Notes under the pieces: generated by a model
What the model saw: the letters and a program-made list of their open reading frames with translations, nothing else
Told to the model about the DNA's origin: nothing
Database searches by the model: none
Program-made: the position numbers and the translations under genes
Source of the DNA: DASQBT01 sp963782495
GTDB taxonomy: Bacteria; Pseudomonadota; Gammaproteobacteria; Burkholderiales; Thiobacillaceae
Reading direction: 5' to 3'
Assembly: GCA_963782495.1 (NCBI GenBank)
Contig: CAWAJU010000008.1
Span: forward strand, 1-64,000
Length of the DNA: 64,000 nucleotides
In this document: positions 34,971-43,531 of the stretch, one piece after another
How the letters are laid out: each line of letters begins with the position of its first letter
Numbering within the stretch: position 1 is the stretch's first letter

Positions 34971-35287
34971 GATTTCCTCGATGCCTTCTCCTCAATGCCG
35001 GACATGCCCTCGCGCCGCGCAAGTTCGTTCAGCACATCCTGTGCGCCCAAGCCCCGGCTTGCCAGCAGAATCATGCTATGAAACCACAAATCGGCCACTT
35101 CGTAGATGATCTTTTCGTTCTGGCCATCCTTGGCCGCCATGATGGTTTCGGTTGCTTCCTCACCCACCTTCTTAAGAATGGCATCCAGGCCCTTTGCATA
35201 TAGCCTCGCAACGTAGGACGAATCCGGATCGGCCCCCTTTCGATCTTCCAGGGTTTGGGTCAAACGTTGCAGGATGTCCGAGCTCAT
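34967..35287 (-). CDS. hisE: Phosphoribosyl-ATP pyrophosphatase
   Basis: ATG 35287, overlapping the hisI stop by 4 bp, gives 106 aa; the frame is open 51 codons further, but those lie inside hisI. Second step of histidine synthesis, releasing pyrophosphate. GEEATETIMAAKDG and EVADLWFHSMILLA are the MazG-like metal-binding helices. Confidence 0.95.
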   Translation of the reverse strand: MSSDILQRLTQTLEDRKGADPDSSYVARLYAKGLDAILKKVGEEATETIMAAKDGQNEKIIYEVADLWFHSMILLASRGLGAQDVLNELARREGMSGIEEKASRKS

Positions 35288-35670
35288 GGGTGATAAATGT
35301 CCTTGGGATCTTTCAAAACCGGGTCCACCGTTAACCAGGCACCCTCTTTCAGCACCCGATAAAAGCAGGATTGCCTCCCGGTATGACAGGCAATTCCACC
35401 CACCTGTTCCACCTCCAACACGATGACATCCTCGTCGCAATCCAGTCGGACTTCACTCACCCTTTGCACATGCCCGGATTCTTCACCCTTGCGCCACAGG
35501 CGATTGCGCGAACGCGACCAGTATACCGCCTCACCGTTCTCTGCCGTTAGGGCCAGTGCTTCACGATTCATCCAGGCCACCATGAGGATGCGCCCGCTTG
35601 CCGCATCCTGGGCAATGGCCGGCACCAGTCCCTTCTCGTCCCAGCGCACGGCGTCGAGCCAGTCGCTCAC
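35284..35670 (-). CDS. hisI: Phosphoribosyl-AMP cyclohydrolase
   Basis: 128 aa. Third step of histidine synthesis. The segments VAWMNREALALTAENGEAVY, YWSRSRNRLWRKGEESGH and the zinc-binding CDEDVIVLEV...ACHTGRQSCFYR are all present. It is separate from hisE here, not fused as in enterics. It overlaps both neighbours by 4 bp. Confidence 0.96.
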   Translation of the reverse strand: MSDWLDAVRWDEKGLVPAIAQDAASGRILMVAWMNREALALTAENGEAVYWSRSRNRLWRKGEESGHVQRVSEVRLDCDEDVIVLEVEQVGGIACHTGRQSCFYRVLKEGAWLTVDPVLKDPKDIYHP

Positions 35671-36422
35671 AGCCGGACCTCGACACCATGCTGTTCCATA
35701 TAGCGTTTGGCTTCGCCCACCGTATATTCGCCGAAGTGAAAAATGCTGGCCGCGAGCACGGCGTCTGCATGCCCTTGCTGCACACCATCAACCATATGTT
35801 GCAGATTGCCCACGCCGCCGCTTGCGATAATGGGTATATCGACCGCGTCGGAAATCCGTCGCGTCAGTTCCAAATCAAATCCACTCTTGGTTCCATCCCG
35901 GTCCATGGAGGTGAGAAGCAGTTCTCCGGCACCTGAGGCCTCCATTCTTCTCGCCCATTCCACCGCATCCAGTCCCGTGGCCTTGCGTCCCCCATGGGTA
36001 AAGACTTCCCAATGGTCGCCCATGCGTTTGGCATCAATCGCCACCACGATGCATTGCGATCCGAAATAATCCGTTGCGTCCACGACCAACTGCGGATTCG
36101 CCACCGCCGCCGTATTGATGCCGACCTTGTCGGCGCCGGCATTGAGCAGGCGCCGCACGTCTTCCACCTTGCGTACACCTCCGCCCACCGTCAGGGGAAT
36201 GAACACCTGAGACGCGACGTCCTCAATGATGTGCAGGATGAGATCCCGATCATCCGAACTGGCGGTAATGTCCAGGAAGGTCAGTTCATCCGCTCCGGCG
36301 TCGTTATAGCCGCGGGAGATTTCGACCGGGTCACCGGCATCCTTGAGTTCAACAAAATTGACCCCTTTGACCACGCGTCCGGCAGTCACATCCAGACAGG
36401 GAATGATGCGTTTAGCCAGCAC
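35667..36422 (-). CDS. hisF: Imidazole glycerol phosphate synthase cyclase subunit
   Basis: Start chosen at GTG 36422 (MLAKRIIPCLDVTAGRVVKG), giving 251 aa and placing the catalytic Asp at position 11; it begins 1 bp after hisA ends. The longer upstream frame is hisA in another frame. The beta-alpha barrel phosphate loops (TVGGGVRKVEDV, IIASGGVGNLQHM) are intact. It cyclises PRFAR with ammonia from HisH to make IGP and AICAR. Confidence 0.96.
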   Translation of the reverse strand: MLAKRIIPCLDVTAGRVVKGVNFVELKDAGDPVEISRGYNDAGADELTFLDITASSDDRDLILHIIEDVASQVFIPLTVGGGVRKVEDVRRLLNAGADKVGINTAAVANPQLVVDATDYFGSQCIVVAIDAKRMGDHWEVFTHGGRKATGLDAVEWARRMEASGAGELLLTSMDRDGTKSGFDLELTRRISDAVDIPIIASGGVGNLQHMVDGVQQGHADAVLAASIFHFGEYTVGEAKRYMEQHGVEVRL

Positions 36423-36423
36423 C

Positions 36424-37179
36424 CTATTCTCCGAACACCCTGCCGGCCAGATCGTCTGCCAGCTTCTGCGCCTCGGTAAAATCCAGCGTCCCCTGATAGA
36501 TGGCGCGACCGGTAATCGCCCCCATGATGCCTTCCCCGGCCACCGCACTCAGCTTGCGCACGTCATCCAGATTGGTCACGCCGCCGCTGGCGATCACGGG
36601 GATATGCAGCGCTTGGGCCAGGCGGACCGTCGCCTCAATGTTAACGCCATTGAGCATGCCGTCCCGGCCGATGTCGGTGTAGATGACCGCTTCCACGCCG
36701 TAATCCTCGAAGCGCTTCGCCAAGTCCACCACATCATGTCCGGTAAGCTTGGACCAACCCTCGACGGCCACTTTGCCGTCCCTGGCGTCCAACCCTACCA
36801 TCACGTGGCCAGGAAACGCATCGCAGGCTTCATGCAAAAAGCCGGGGTTCTTTACCGCCGCGGTACCGATGATGACGTAGCGAATGCCATCATCGAGATA
36901 ACGCTCGATCGTAGCCAGGTCGCGAATTCCGCCGCCCAACTGGACCGGAATTTCGTCACCCACCTCCTTGACGATGGCCTGGATGGCTTCCTCGTTCACC
37001 GGCCTGCCCGCAAATGCACCGTTCAGGTCCACCAGATGCAGGCGTCGCCCCCCACGGTCCAACCAGTGACGCGCCATGGCGGCAGGCTGTTCGGAAAATA
37101 CCGTGGCGGTGTTCATTTCGCCTTGTTCCAGGCGCACGCAGTGCCCGTCCTTGAGGTCGATGGCGGGAATGATCAGCAT
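36424..37179 (-). CDS. hisA: Phosphoribosylformimino-AICAR ribotide isomerase
   Basis: 251 aa, beta-alpha barrel. MLIIPAIDLKDGHCVRLEQG places the catalytic Asp at 8, and IYTDIGRDGMLNGVNIE holds the second catalytic Asp. It isomerises ProFAR to PRFAR, the substrate of HisHF. It is 24 bp downstream of hisH. Confidence 0.96.
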   Translation of the reverse strand: MLIIPAIDLKDGHCVRLEQGEMNTATVFSEQPAAMARHWLDRGGRRLHLVDLNGAFAGRPVNEEAIQAIVKEVGDEIPVQLGGGIRDLATIERYLDDGIRYVIIGTAAVKNPGFLHEACDAFPGHVMVGLDARDGKVAVEGWSKLTGHDVVDLAKRFEDYGVEAVIYTDIGRDGMLNGVNIEATVRLAQALHIPVIASGGVTNLDDVRKLSAVAGEGIMGAITGRAIYQGTLDFTEAQKLADDLAGRVFGE

Positions 37180-37203
37180 GATGATTAAGGCAGGTTGAGG
37201 TTG

Positions 37204-37896
37204 TTAGGCACAGATACCCGATGCCATCTCGCTGGCGGCAAGCTTGTTGAATGGATCCCAGCTTATGAAATTACCAAGCAGGGTAAGACCGGCGTCAGCA
37301 CTTTTTTCGGGGTGAAACTGCACGGCAAAAATATTATCCGAAGCAACCCCACATGTGAATGGGAAGGGATAGTGGGCAACCCCTGCAGTCATCTCAGGCC
37401 TCGCGGGCTGAACAAAGTAGCTGTGGACGAAATAAAACCGGCTGCCATCCTCGATCCCCGCCCACAATGGATGCGCGTCTTCCTGGAAGACATTGTTCCA
37501 CCCCATGTGCGGCACCTTGAGCTTCTCCCCCTCGTCATCATGCATGGCAGCATGCGGAAACCGCGTCACCTTTCCCGGAAAAATGCCCAGACACGATGTA
37601 TCACCCTCTTCGCTATGCTCGAACAGAACCTGCAGCCCCATGCAGATGCCCAGAAAGGGTTTGGTTCTTGCCGCCTCGACAATCACATTACGCAGGCCGC
37701 GGCGGTCGATTTCCCGCATGCAGTCGCGCGCCGCGCCCTGGCCCGGAAAGACCACTCGCGCCGACCCAAGGATGATTGCAGGATCCGAAGTGACCGCCAC
37801 CGAGGCTGACGGCGCCATGTGCTCCAGCGCCTTGGAAACCGACCTCAGGTTGCCCATACCGTAATCAATCACGGCAATGTCCGGTTTGGTGCTCAC
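37204..37896 (-). CDS. hisH: Imidazole glycerol phosphate synthase glutaminase subunit
   Basis: 230 aa, class I glutamine amidotransferase. The nucleophile is C85 in FLGICMGLQVLFEHS, and the His/Glu of the triad lie in AVQFHPEKS. It supplies ammonia to HisF. It overlaps hisB by 4 bp. Slightly longer than usual owing to the C-terminal KLAASEMASGICA. Confidence 0.95.
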   Translation of the reverse strand: MSTKPDIAVIDYGMGNLRSVSKALEHMAPSASVAVTSDPAIILGSARVVFPGQGAARDCMREIDRRGLRNVIVEAARTKPFLGICMGLQVLFEHSEEGDTSCLGIFPGKVTRFPHAAMHDDEGEKLKVPHMGWNNVFQEDAHPLWAGIEDGSRFYFVHSYFVQPARPEMTAGVAHYPFPFTCGVASDNIFAVQFHPEKSADAGLTLLGNFISWDPFNKLAASEMASGICA

Positions 37897-38480
37897 AGGG
37901 CACCCTTGGTGGAAGGCAACACGTCTCCCATTCTTGCATCCGCCTCGACTGCCATGCGCAACGCGCGACCAAAGGCCTTGAAGACGGTTTCCGCCTGGTG
38001 ATGGGCGTTGATTCCGCGCAAGTTGTCGACGTGCAGGGTCACGCCAGCGTGATTGATGAAGCCGCGGAAGAATTCGAGGAACAAATCGACATCGAACTCG
38101 CCGATCCGGGCCCGTGTATAGTCGACATGGTATTCAAGGCCGGGGCGTCCCGATAAATCGATGACCACGCGGGACAGCGCCTCGTCCAGCGGCACATATG
38201 CATGACCATATCGGCGGACGCCTTTCTTGTCCCCCAAGGCTTTGGCGAACGCCTGGCCCAAGCTTATGCCAACATCCTCCACTGTGTGGTGGGCATCGAT
38301 ATGCAGGTCCCCGCTGGCCTGGATATCCAGATCAAGCAACCCATGACGGGCAACCTGATCGAGCATGTGGTCGAAGAACGGCACCCCGGTGTTGAGTTTG
38401 GCCTTTCCGCTGCCATCCAGGTCGAGTATCACGGTGATCTCGGTTTCCAGGGTATTGCGGGTAACGTGAGCGGTGCGCAT
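37893..38480 (-). CDS. hisB: Imidazoleglycerol-phosphate dehydratase
   Basis: 195 aa, the single-domain form without the N-terminal histidinol phosphatase of enterics. The metal-binding motifs DAHHTVEDVGI and NAHHQAETVFKAFGRAL are intact. A separate histidinol-phosphate phosphatase must be encoded elsewhere. It follows hisC after 63 bp. Confidence 0.96.
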   Translation of the reverse strand: MRTAHVTRNTLETEITVILDLDGSGKAKLNTGVPFFDHMLDQVARHGLLDLDIQASGDLHIDAHHTVEDVGISLGQAFAKALGDKKGVRRYGHAYVPLDEALSRVVIDLSGRPGLEYHVDYTRARIGEFDVDLFLEFFRGFINHAGVTLHVDNLRGINAHHQAETVFKAFGRALRMAVEADARMGDVLPSTKGAL

Positions 38481-38543
38481 GGGTGTGCTAGCAGATACTT
38501 GTTCTATTCTAAACCAAGCTTGAAGCAGCTTCGGCTGTGGAGA

Positions 38544-39605
38544 TCAGGCTAGGATTTCCTTCAACGCCGAAACCAGCGCTTCACATTGTGCCTCAGTTCC
38601 GACGGTGATGCGCAGAAACTGCGCAATACGCTGAGGCCTGACGAAATGGCGCACAACAATGCTGCGCTTACGCAGCCGGGCCGTCAACTCGGCGCCGTCG
38701 TGAGCAGGGTGGCGCGAAAAGACGAAATTGGCGGCCGAGGGCAGCACTTCGAATCCGAGCCCGGTCAGCGAATCGCTCAGGCGGGCACGCGTTTCCATAA
38801 CCCGGCGCCGTGTGAGATCGAAATATGGCCGGTCCACCATGGCAGCGACGGCGCCAGCCTGGGCAAACCGGTCGAGCGGGTAGGAATTGAAGCTGTCCTT
38901 GACCCTGACCAGAGCCTCTATCAAGTCAGTCTGTCCTATTGCGTAGCCCACGCGCAGGCCGGCAAGGGAGTGCGACTTCGAAAGCGTATGTACCACCAGC
39001 AGCTGTGGATAACGGTCCACCAGTCTTACTGCGGATTCGCCGCCAAAATCGATGTAAGCTTCATCTATCACCACCGCAGATGCCGGATTCGCCTGCAGCA
39101 GACGTTCGATCTCGGCCAAGGCCAGCAGGCGCCCGGTCGGCGCGTTGGGATTGGGAAAGATGATCCCGCCGTTTTCGCTCAGGTAATCATCGACTTGAAT
39201 CTCAAAGCGCCCGGTTAGCGGAATTTCCCTGTAGGCAATGTCGTACAGCCTGCAATAAACGGGATAGAAACTGTAGGTGACATCCGGGAACAGGATGGGC
39301 TTGTCGTGCTTGAGCAGGGCCAGAAACGTATGGGCCAGCACTTCATCAGAGCCGTTGCCGACGAACACCTGCTCGGCCCCTACTCCATGAAACGACGCAA
39401 TCGCCTCGCGCAGACGGTCCGCGCCAGGATCGGGATACAACCTCAGGTTATCGGCAACCTGCGCACGCAGGGCCTCCAGCACTTTGGGACTGGGCGGATA
39501 TGGGTTTTCATTGGTGTTGAGCTTGACCAAATTGTCGAGCTTGGGCTGTTCCCCGGGGACATACGGCGTCAGGCCGTGCACCACCGCGCTCCAATATCGA
39601 CTCAC
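38544..39605 (-). CDS. hisC: Histidinol-phosphate aminotransferase
   Basis: 353 aa, PLP-dependent fold type I. The substrate region begins LVKLNTNENPYPPSPKVLEA; the PLP lysine is in VHTLSKSHSLAGLRVGYAIG; RHFVRPQRIAQFLRITVGT is the C-terminal arginine region. It transfers the amino group from glutamate to imidazole acetol phosphate. It starts 12 bp after hisD. Confidence 0.95.
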   Translation of the reverse strand: MSRYWSAVVHGLTPYVPGEQPKLDNLVKLNTNENPYPPSPKVLEALRAQVADNLRLYPDPGADRLREAIASFHGVGAEQVFVGNGSDEVLAHTFLALLKHDKPILFPDVTYSFYPVYCRLYDIAYREIPLTGRFEIQVDDYLSENGGIIFPNPNAPTGRLLALAEIERLLQANPASAVVIDEAYIDFGGESAVRLVDRYPQLLVVHTLSKSHSLAGLRVGYAIGQTDLIEALVRVKDSFNSYPLDRFAQAGAVAAMVDRPYFDLTRRRVMETRARLSDSLTGLGFEVLPSAANFVFSRHPAHDGAELTARLRKRSIVVRHFVRPQRIAQFLRITVGTEAQCEALVSALKEILA

Positions 39606-39617
39606 AGCGCTCCCCTG

Positions 39618-40919
39618 TTAACGATGCAAACGGTACTCGGCGGATCGGGCATGCGCCTGCAGTCCTTCACCCTTTGCAAGCATTGCTGCGATGCGGCCAA
39701 GCGTCTGGGCCCCGGCAGCAGACACCATGATCAAGCTGGAGCGCTTTTGAAAATCATACACCCCCAAGGGCGAGGAAAACCGGGCGGTTCGAGAGGTGGG
39801 CAACACATGGTTGGGGCCGGCGCAATAGTCTCCCAGCGCCTCGCAGGTATTTCGGCCCATGAAGATCGCGCCTGCATGGCGAATGTGTTTGCTCAACACA
39901 ATCGGGTCTTCCACTGAGAGTTCCAGATGTTCAGGAGCGATCCTGTTGGAAATTTCCGCGGCTTCGTCCAGATCGCGTGTCTTGATCAGCGCGCCCCGGT
40001 TATTCAGCGAGGTTTCGATTACCGACTTGCGCGGCATTTCGCGCGCCAGTCTCTGCATGGCGGATTCAACCGCATCAAGAAAGTCCGCGTCGGGTGACAG
40101 CAATATGGCCTGCGCCAGTTCGTCGTGTTCGGCTTGGGAAAATAGATCCATCGCAATCCAATCCGGGTCAGTCTTGCCGTCGCAGATCACCAGGATTTCC
40201 GATGGCCCTGCGATCATGTCGATCCCCACGGTGCCAAATACCCTGCGCTTCGCTGCAGCCACGTAGGCATTCCCGGGTCCAACAACTTTATCAACCTGTG
40301 GAACAGTCTGGGTTCCGTAGGCCAAGGCCGCGACGGCCTGGGCGCCCCCAATGGTAAATACGCGATCCACGCCTGCGATGGCGGCCGCTGCCAGTACCAG
40401 ATCATTCTGTTCACCCCCTGGGGTGGGGACCACCATGACCAGTTCGGCCACGCCTGCCACCTTGGCGGGAATCGCATTCATTAGCACCGATGACGGGTAG
40501 GCGGCCTTGCCGCCGGGAACATAGAGGCCGACCCGGTCGAGCGCTGTCACCTGTTGGCCGAGTACGGTACCGTCTTCTTCGGTGTAGGTCCACGAGGCCT
40601 GGATCTGGCGCTCGTGATAACGGCGCACCCGGTCCGCAGCGGCTTCCAGAGCGGTCCGCCGCTCTGCGGGCAGTACAGCCAAGGCCTCTTGCAGCCGGGC
40701 TTGGGAAAGTTCCAACTCGGCCATGGAGGCTGCCGCAAGATGATCGAATTTCTGGGTGAATTCGAGCACCGCCTCGTCGCCCCGTATTTTGACTTCAGCG
40801 AGAATCGCACTCACAGTGGCCTCAATGGACGCGTCTGTGGCATCGTCAAACTGTAACAAACGCCCGAGTCTGGCGAAAAAATCCGACTGGGTGCTGTCTA
40901 GGCGAGTGGGCTTGATCAC
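39618..40919 (-). CDS. hisD: Histidinol dehydrogenase
   Basis: Start chosen at GTG 40919 (MIKPTRLDSTQSDFFARLGR), 433 aa, the normal family opening; the frame is open to 40985. It oxidises histidinol to histidine with NAD in two steps. GLYVPGGKAAYPSSVLMN, GPGNAYVAAAKRRVFGTVGI and AEHDELAQAILLS (metal histidines) are present. It heads the his operon. hisG, which often precedes hisD, is not here; a Fur-family gene is divergent. Confidence 0.95.
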   Translation of the reverse strand: MIKPTRLDSTQSDFFARLGRLLQFDDATDASIEATVSAILAEVKIRGDEAVLEFTQKFDHLAAASMAELELSQARLQEALAVLPAERRTALEAAADRVRRYHERQIQASWTYTEEDGTVLGQQVTALDRVGLYVPGGKAAYPSSVLMNAIPAKVAGVAELVMVVPTPGGEQNDLVLAAAAIAGVDRVFTIGGAQAVAALAYGTQTVPQVDKVVGPGNAYVAAAKRRVFGTVGIDMIAGPSEILVICDGKTDPDWIAMDLFSQAEHDELAQAILLSPDADFLDAVESAMQRLAREMPRKSVIETSLNNRGALIKTRDLDEAAEISNRIAPEHLELSVEDPIVLSKHIRHAGAIFMGRNTCEALGDYCAGPNHVLPTSRTARFSSPLGVYDFQKRSSLIMVSAAGAQTLGRIAAMLAKGEGLQAHARSAEYRLHR

Positions 40920-41050
40920 GAGAAAGTACGGCTTATTAAAGTGAGGATTATAAAGGCTTTGCTTCGAAATTACCGCGGCAATCATTGTCAGGCTGCGGTA
41001 CTGCGGCGAGTCTCATGTATTTGCCTATTAAGATTTCCTTAGCATTTTTT

Positions 41051-41078
41051 TAGACAGATTCCAAGCATTGGATATAAT
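41051..41078 (+). promoter_or_regulatory. Sigma-70-type promoter of the Fur-family gene
   Basis: TAGACA (41051-41056), a 16-bp spacer and TATAAT (41073-41078) give a near-consensus promoter ending 33 bp before the start codon. GATA/TATC half-sites bracket the -10 region (41071 to about 41087), which could be an autoregulatory operator; that part is speculative. Confidence 0.7.
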
Positions 41079-41111
41079 TAACGTATCAATATCATCCCAA
41101 AGTCGAATCGC

Positions 41112-41528
41112 ATGACGCCTTATAGCCGGGACAATATGGCGCAACTATTGCGCGCCCATGACATCAACCCAACCCACCAGAGAATCGAGATTGCCTTCGC
41201 GCTTTTTTCCAGGCAGGAACACCTGTCCGCCGATCAGGTGATGTGTATCGTGAACGAGCGTTACGCAGAAACCTCAAAAGCCACGGTATACAACACGCTC
41301 AACTTGTTCTTGGACAAAGGCCTGATCCGGGAGGTAATTGTCGATCCCAGCAAGGTCTTCTACGATCCTAATACCCAACCCCATCATCATCTGTTCCAGG
41401 TCGATTCAGGACGACTGACCGACATCGATGCCAAGAATGTCACCATTCAGGGCCTGCCCGCATTGCCAGAAGGCATGGAGACCGATGGAATCGAGCTGAT
41501 TGTCCGGATTCGTCCGAAAGCTGGCTGA
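41112..41528 (+). CDS. Fur-family transcriptional regulator
   Basis: 138 aa. The winged-helix part has INPTHQRIEIAFALF, HLSADQVMCIVNERYAETSK and ATVYNTLNLFLDKGLIREV, diagnostic of Fur/PerR. The regulatory half has QPHHHLFQVDSGRLTDID with a histidine cluster. It lacks the CxxC pairs that bind structural zinc in Fur and Zur, resembling Irr or cysteine-less PerR-like members. The metal or haem it senses is unknown. It is divergent from hisD, with a strong promoter. Confidence 0.88.
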   Translation: MTPYSRDNMAQLLRAHDINPTHQRIEIAFALFSRQEHLSADQVMCIVNERYAETSKATVYNTLNLFLDKGLIREVIVDPSKVFYDPNTQPHHHLFQVDSGRLTDIDAKNVTIQGLPALPEGMETDGIELIVRIRPKAG

Positions 41529-41557
41529 ATGAGACTGAACTGCCGACCGGCCTATCC

Positions 41558-41860
41558 TCAGAGCCCTTCGCGATAGGTCTGATTGATCGTACGAAGCAGG
41601 TCGCGGAACGGGATGTCGCGCTCGAACCGAAGCAGTATGGGCATGATGGGCAGATCGTGTCCCATGCCGAAATCCTCGAATCTCCCCGAAGTCATGTCAT
41701 CGAAAAGCTTACGCAGTTCCTTGTCAAGCCCATCAAGAAACGGCGTGTAGCGAGCCATGTCTTCATAGTCATCTTCGATACAGGCGCGCAGTTCATCCAC
41801 TTCGTAAACGGCCTGATGAACCAGGTCCACGAATTCATCAAAGGTATCGGGTTTTTTCAT
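41558..41860 (-). CDS. Conserved small acidic protein beside the qmo-hdr genes, unknown function
   Basis: 100 aa, no cysteines and no membrane segment. Starts MKKPDTFDEFVDLVHQAVYE; strongly acidic in the first half (ACIEDDYEDMARY), then RFERDIPFRDLLRTINQTYR. It looks helical. It lies 99 bp downstream of hdrB beyond a hairpin terminator and on the same strand, so it may be expressed separately. I recognise no family. Confidence 0.75.
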   Translation of the reverse strand: MKKPDTFDEFVDLVHQAVYEVDELRACIEDDYEDMARYTPFLDGLDKELRKLFDDMTSGRFEDFGMGHDLPIMPILLRFERDIPFRDLLRTINQTYREGL

Positions 41861-41916
41861 TTTGGAATCTGTCTCAACGCTGCCGAGCGTATGAACTTAC
41901 ACCAAGTTCAGAAATG

Positions 41917-41938
41917 AAAACAGGGGCCCGCGCCCCTG
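41917..41938 (-). terminator. Intrinsic terminator after hdrB
   Basis: On the minus strand CAGGGGC-GCGG-GCCCCTG (7-bp stem) is followed by TTTT. It separates hdrB from the small acidic-protein gene. Confidence 0.8.
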
Positions 41939-41959
41939 CTCTCTTTCGGGGAAACAGAC

Positions 41960-42856
41960 TCACTTGCCTGCGAACTCTTCCAGCTTCCTGGCGCGAATCA
42001 CCTGCCCATCCAGACCTGCCTCCTTGGCGGAACCACCGTAGGCGAGAGTCATCAACTGACTGTAATACAGCACGGGAATATTGAACTTGGTGTTGTACTT
42101 CTTATTGATGTGGCCCTGGTAGATCTCGACGTTGGCCTGGCACAGCGGGCAAGGCGTGACGATCATTTCGGCACCGTGGTCATAGGCGGACTGGACAATA
42201 TCCTTGATTTGCGCCTGGGCTTTTTCCGGTTCGGAAAATGCCAGCGCGCCTCCGCAGCAGGTGACCTTCTGGTCATAGGGTACCGCTTCGCCGCCCATGG
42301 TTTCGATGATCTTGTCCAGATACATGGGATTCTCGAAGTTCTCACCGGCAATTCCGAACGGGCGGTTGGTCTGGCAGCCGACATAACCCGCGAATTTCAT
42401 GCCATCCAGGGGCTTCTTCACGTGGCGCCCAAGTTCATCAAAACCGAAGTCTTCCACCAGCACTTCAGCCATATGGCGAATTTCGGGCATGACCTTGATC
42501 TGCAGACCAGCTTCCTTGAGCGCTTCCTGGGTATCGGCCAGCAGTTGTGAACTATGCTCGATACGCTCCTTGGACTCTTTGGCGCCCAGCCAACATGCCG
42601 CGCAGGTAGCGACGATGTCCTTCCCGGGGAGGTTGGTTTCGGCCAGGGCGAAGTTGCGAGCGTTCATGACATGGCGCGGTAGTTCGCCGGCTTCGCCATA
42701 ACCGATGGAGGCGCCGCAGCAGTTCCAGTCGGGGATTTGCGTGAGCTTGATGTCGAGCGTCCTGCACATCGCCTCCACGGAAGTGAGGTAGTTGGAGGCG
42801 GACGCCCCCTTCTGCGAGGAGCAGCCGGGATAGAAGGCGTATTCTTTAGTTGCCAT
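41960..42856 (-). CDS. hdrB: Heterodisulfide-reductase-like subunit B (HdrB)
   Basis: ATG 42856 after GGAGA gives 298 aa. Two cysteine-rich CCG domains are visible. The first is C12, C46-C47 and C85-x-x-C88 (YPGCSSQ, NCCGAS, CAACW); the second includes GYVGCQTNR, TCCGGALA and TPCPLCQAN. These bind the noncubane [4Fe-4S] clusters that act on disulfides or pass electrons. Methanogen-type function is not implied: in qmoAB loci HdrCB replaces the membrane subunit QmoC. Last gene of the four-gene set. Confidence 0.93.
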   Translation of the reverse strand: MATKEYAFYPGCSSQKGASASNYLTSVEAMCRTLDIKLTQIPDWNCCGASIGYGEAGELPRHVMNARNFALAETNLPGKDIVATCAACWLGAKESKERIEHSSQLLADTQEALKEAGLQIKVMPEIRHMAEVLVEDFGFDELGRHVKKPLDGMKFAGYVGCQTNRPFGIAGENFENPMYLDKIIETMGGEAVPYDQKVTCCGGALAFSEPEKAQAQIKDIVQSAYDHGAEMIVTPCPLCQANVEIYQGHINKKYNTKFNIPVLYYSQLMTLAYGGSAKEAGLDGQVIRARKLEEFAGK

Positions 42857-42867
42857 AATTGTTCTCC

Positions 42868-43509
42868 TCAGGCCTTGATGGACTTGCGCTGGCTTTCCAG
42901 TTCCCTGGCCTTCTTCAGCATGGCGGCAATGCCTGCTTGATCCTTGCACTTGTGGCCGCCGAAGATTTCAAACGGGTTGAGGCGCTTTGCCTTCAACAAA
43001 CCAATTGCCACATTTTTCATTTCCAGGCCCTTCTTGATGCCCTGGCCGATATTGATCTTGCCTTCGGCATCCTTGAAATACAGGCCCATGGATAGCTTGA
43101 GTTCATTCACGCGGCCAGTATGAATGCAATTGTTCCAGAACAGCTTGGAAAACGCCCGGGTCGGTTGGCCCTTGGGTGCCACCCCCAGGCGGTGTGCGTA
43201 GTTGGCCAGGCCGTGCATGATATGGGTGATGGGAATCTTGCGCGGGCAACGCACGATGCAGTTGTAGCAGGACGTGCACATCCACATGGATTCCGATTTC
43301 AACACTTCTTCCCGTTTGCCAGCGCGGATCATCATGAAAATTTCCTGCGGCGGATGATCCCAGCCCGGGTGGAAGTTGGTCGGGCAGGAGCCGGAGCACA
43401 CGCCACACTGCATGCACATCTTGACCCATTCGCCCATCTCCACCTGATCTTCGACTTCCTTGAGGAAGCGGTTCTGGTACTTGGCGGCCATTTGCTGGTT
43501 TGCGCTCAT
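42868..43509 (-). CDS. hdrC: Heterodisulfide-reductase-like subunit C (HdrC)
   Basis: 213 aa with two [4Fe-4S] ferredoxin motifs: CMQCGVCSGSCP (C32, C35, C38, C42) and CTSCYNCIVRCPRK (C78-C88). It carries electrons between QmoAB and HdrB. There is no transmembrane helix, so the QmoC cytochrome-b part is not fused to it. It sits between qmoB and hdrB, with 22 and 11 bp gaps. Confidence 0.93.
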   Translation of the reverse strand: MSANQQMAAKYQNRFLKEVEDQVEMGEWVKMCMQCGVCSGSCPTNFHPGWDHPPQEIFMMIRAGKREEVLKSESMWMCTSCYNCIVRCPRKIPITHIMHGLANYAHRLGVAPKGQPTRAFSKLFWNNCIHTGRVNELKLSMGLYFKDAEGKINIGQGIKKGLEMKNVAIGLLKAKRLNPFEIFGGHKCKDQAGIAAMLKKARELESQRKSIKA

Positions 43510-43531
43510 AATCTTTCTTTCCTTCCTCCGC

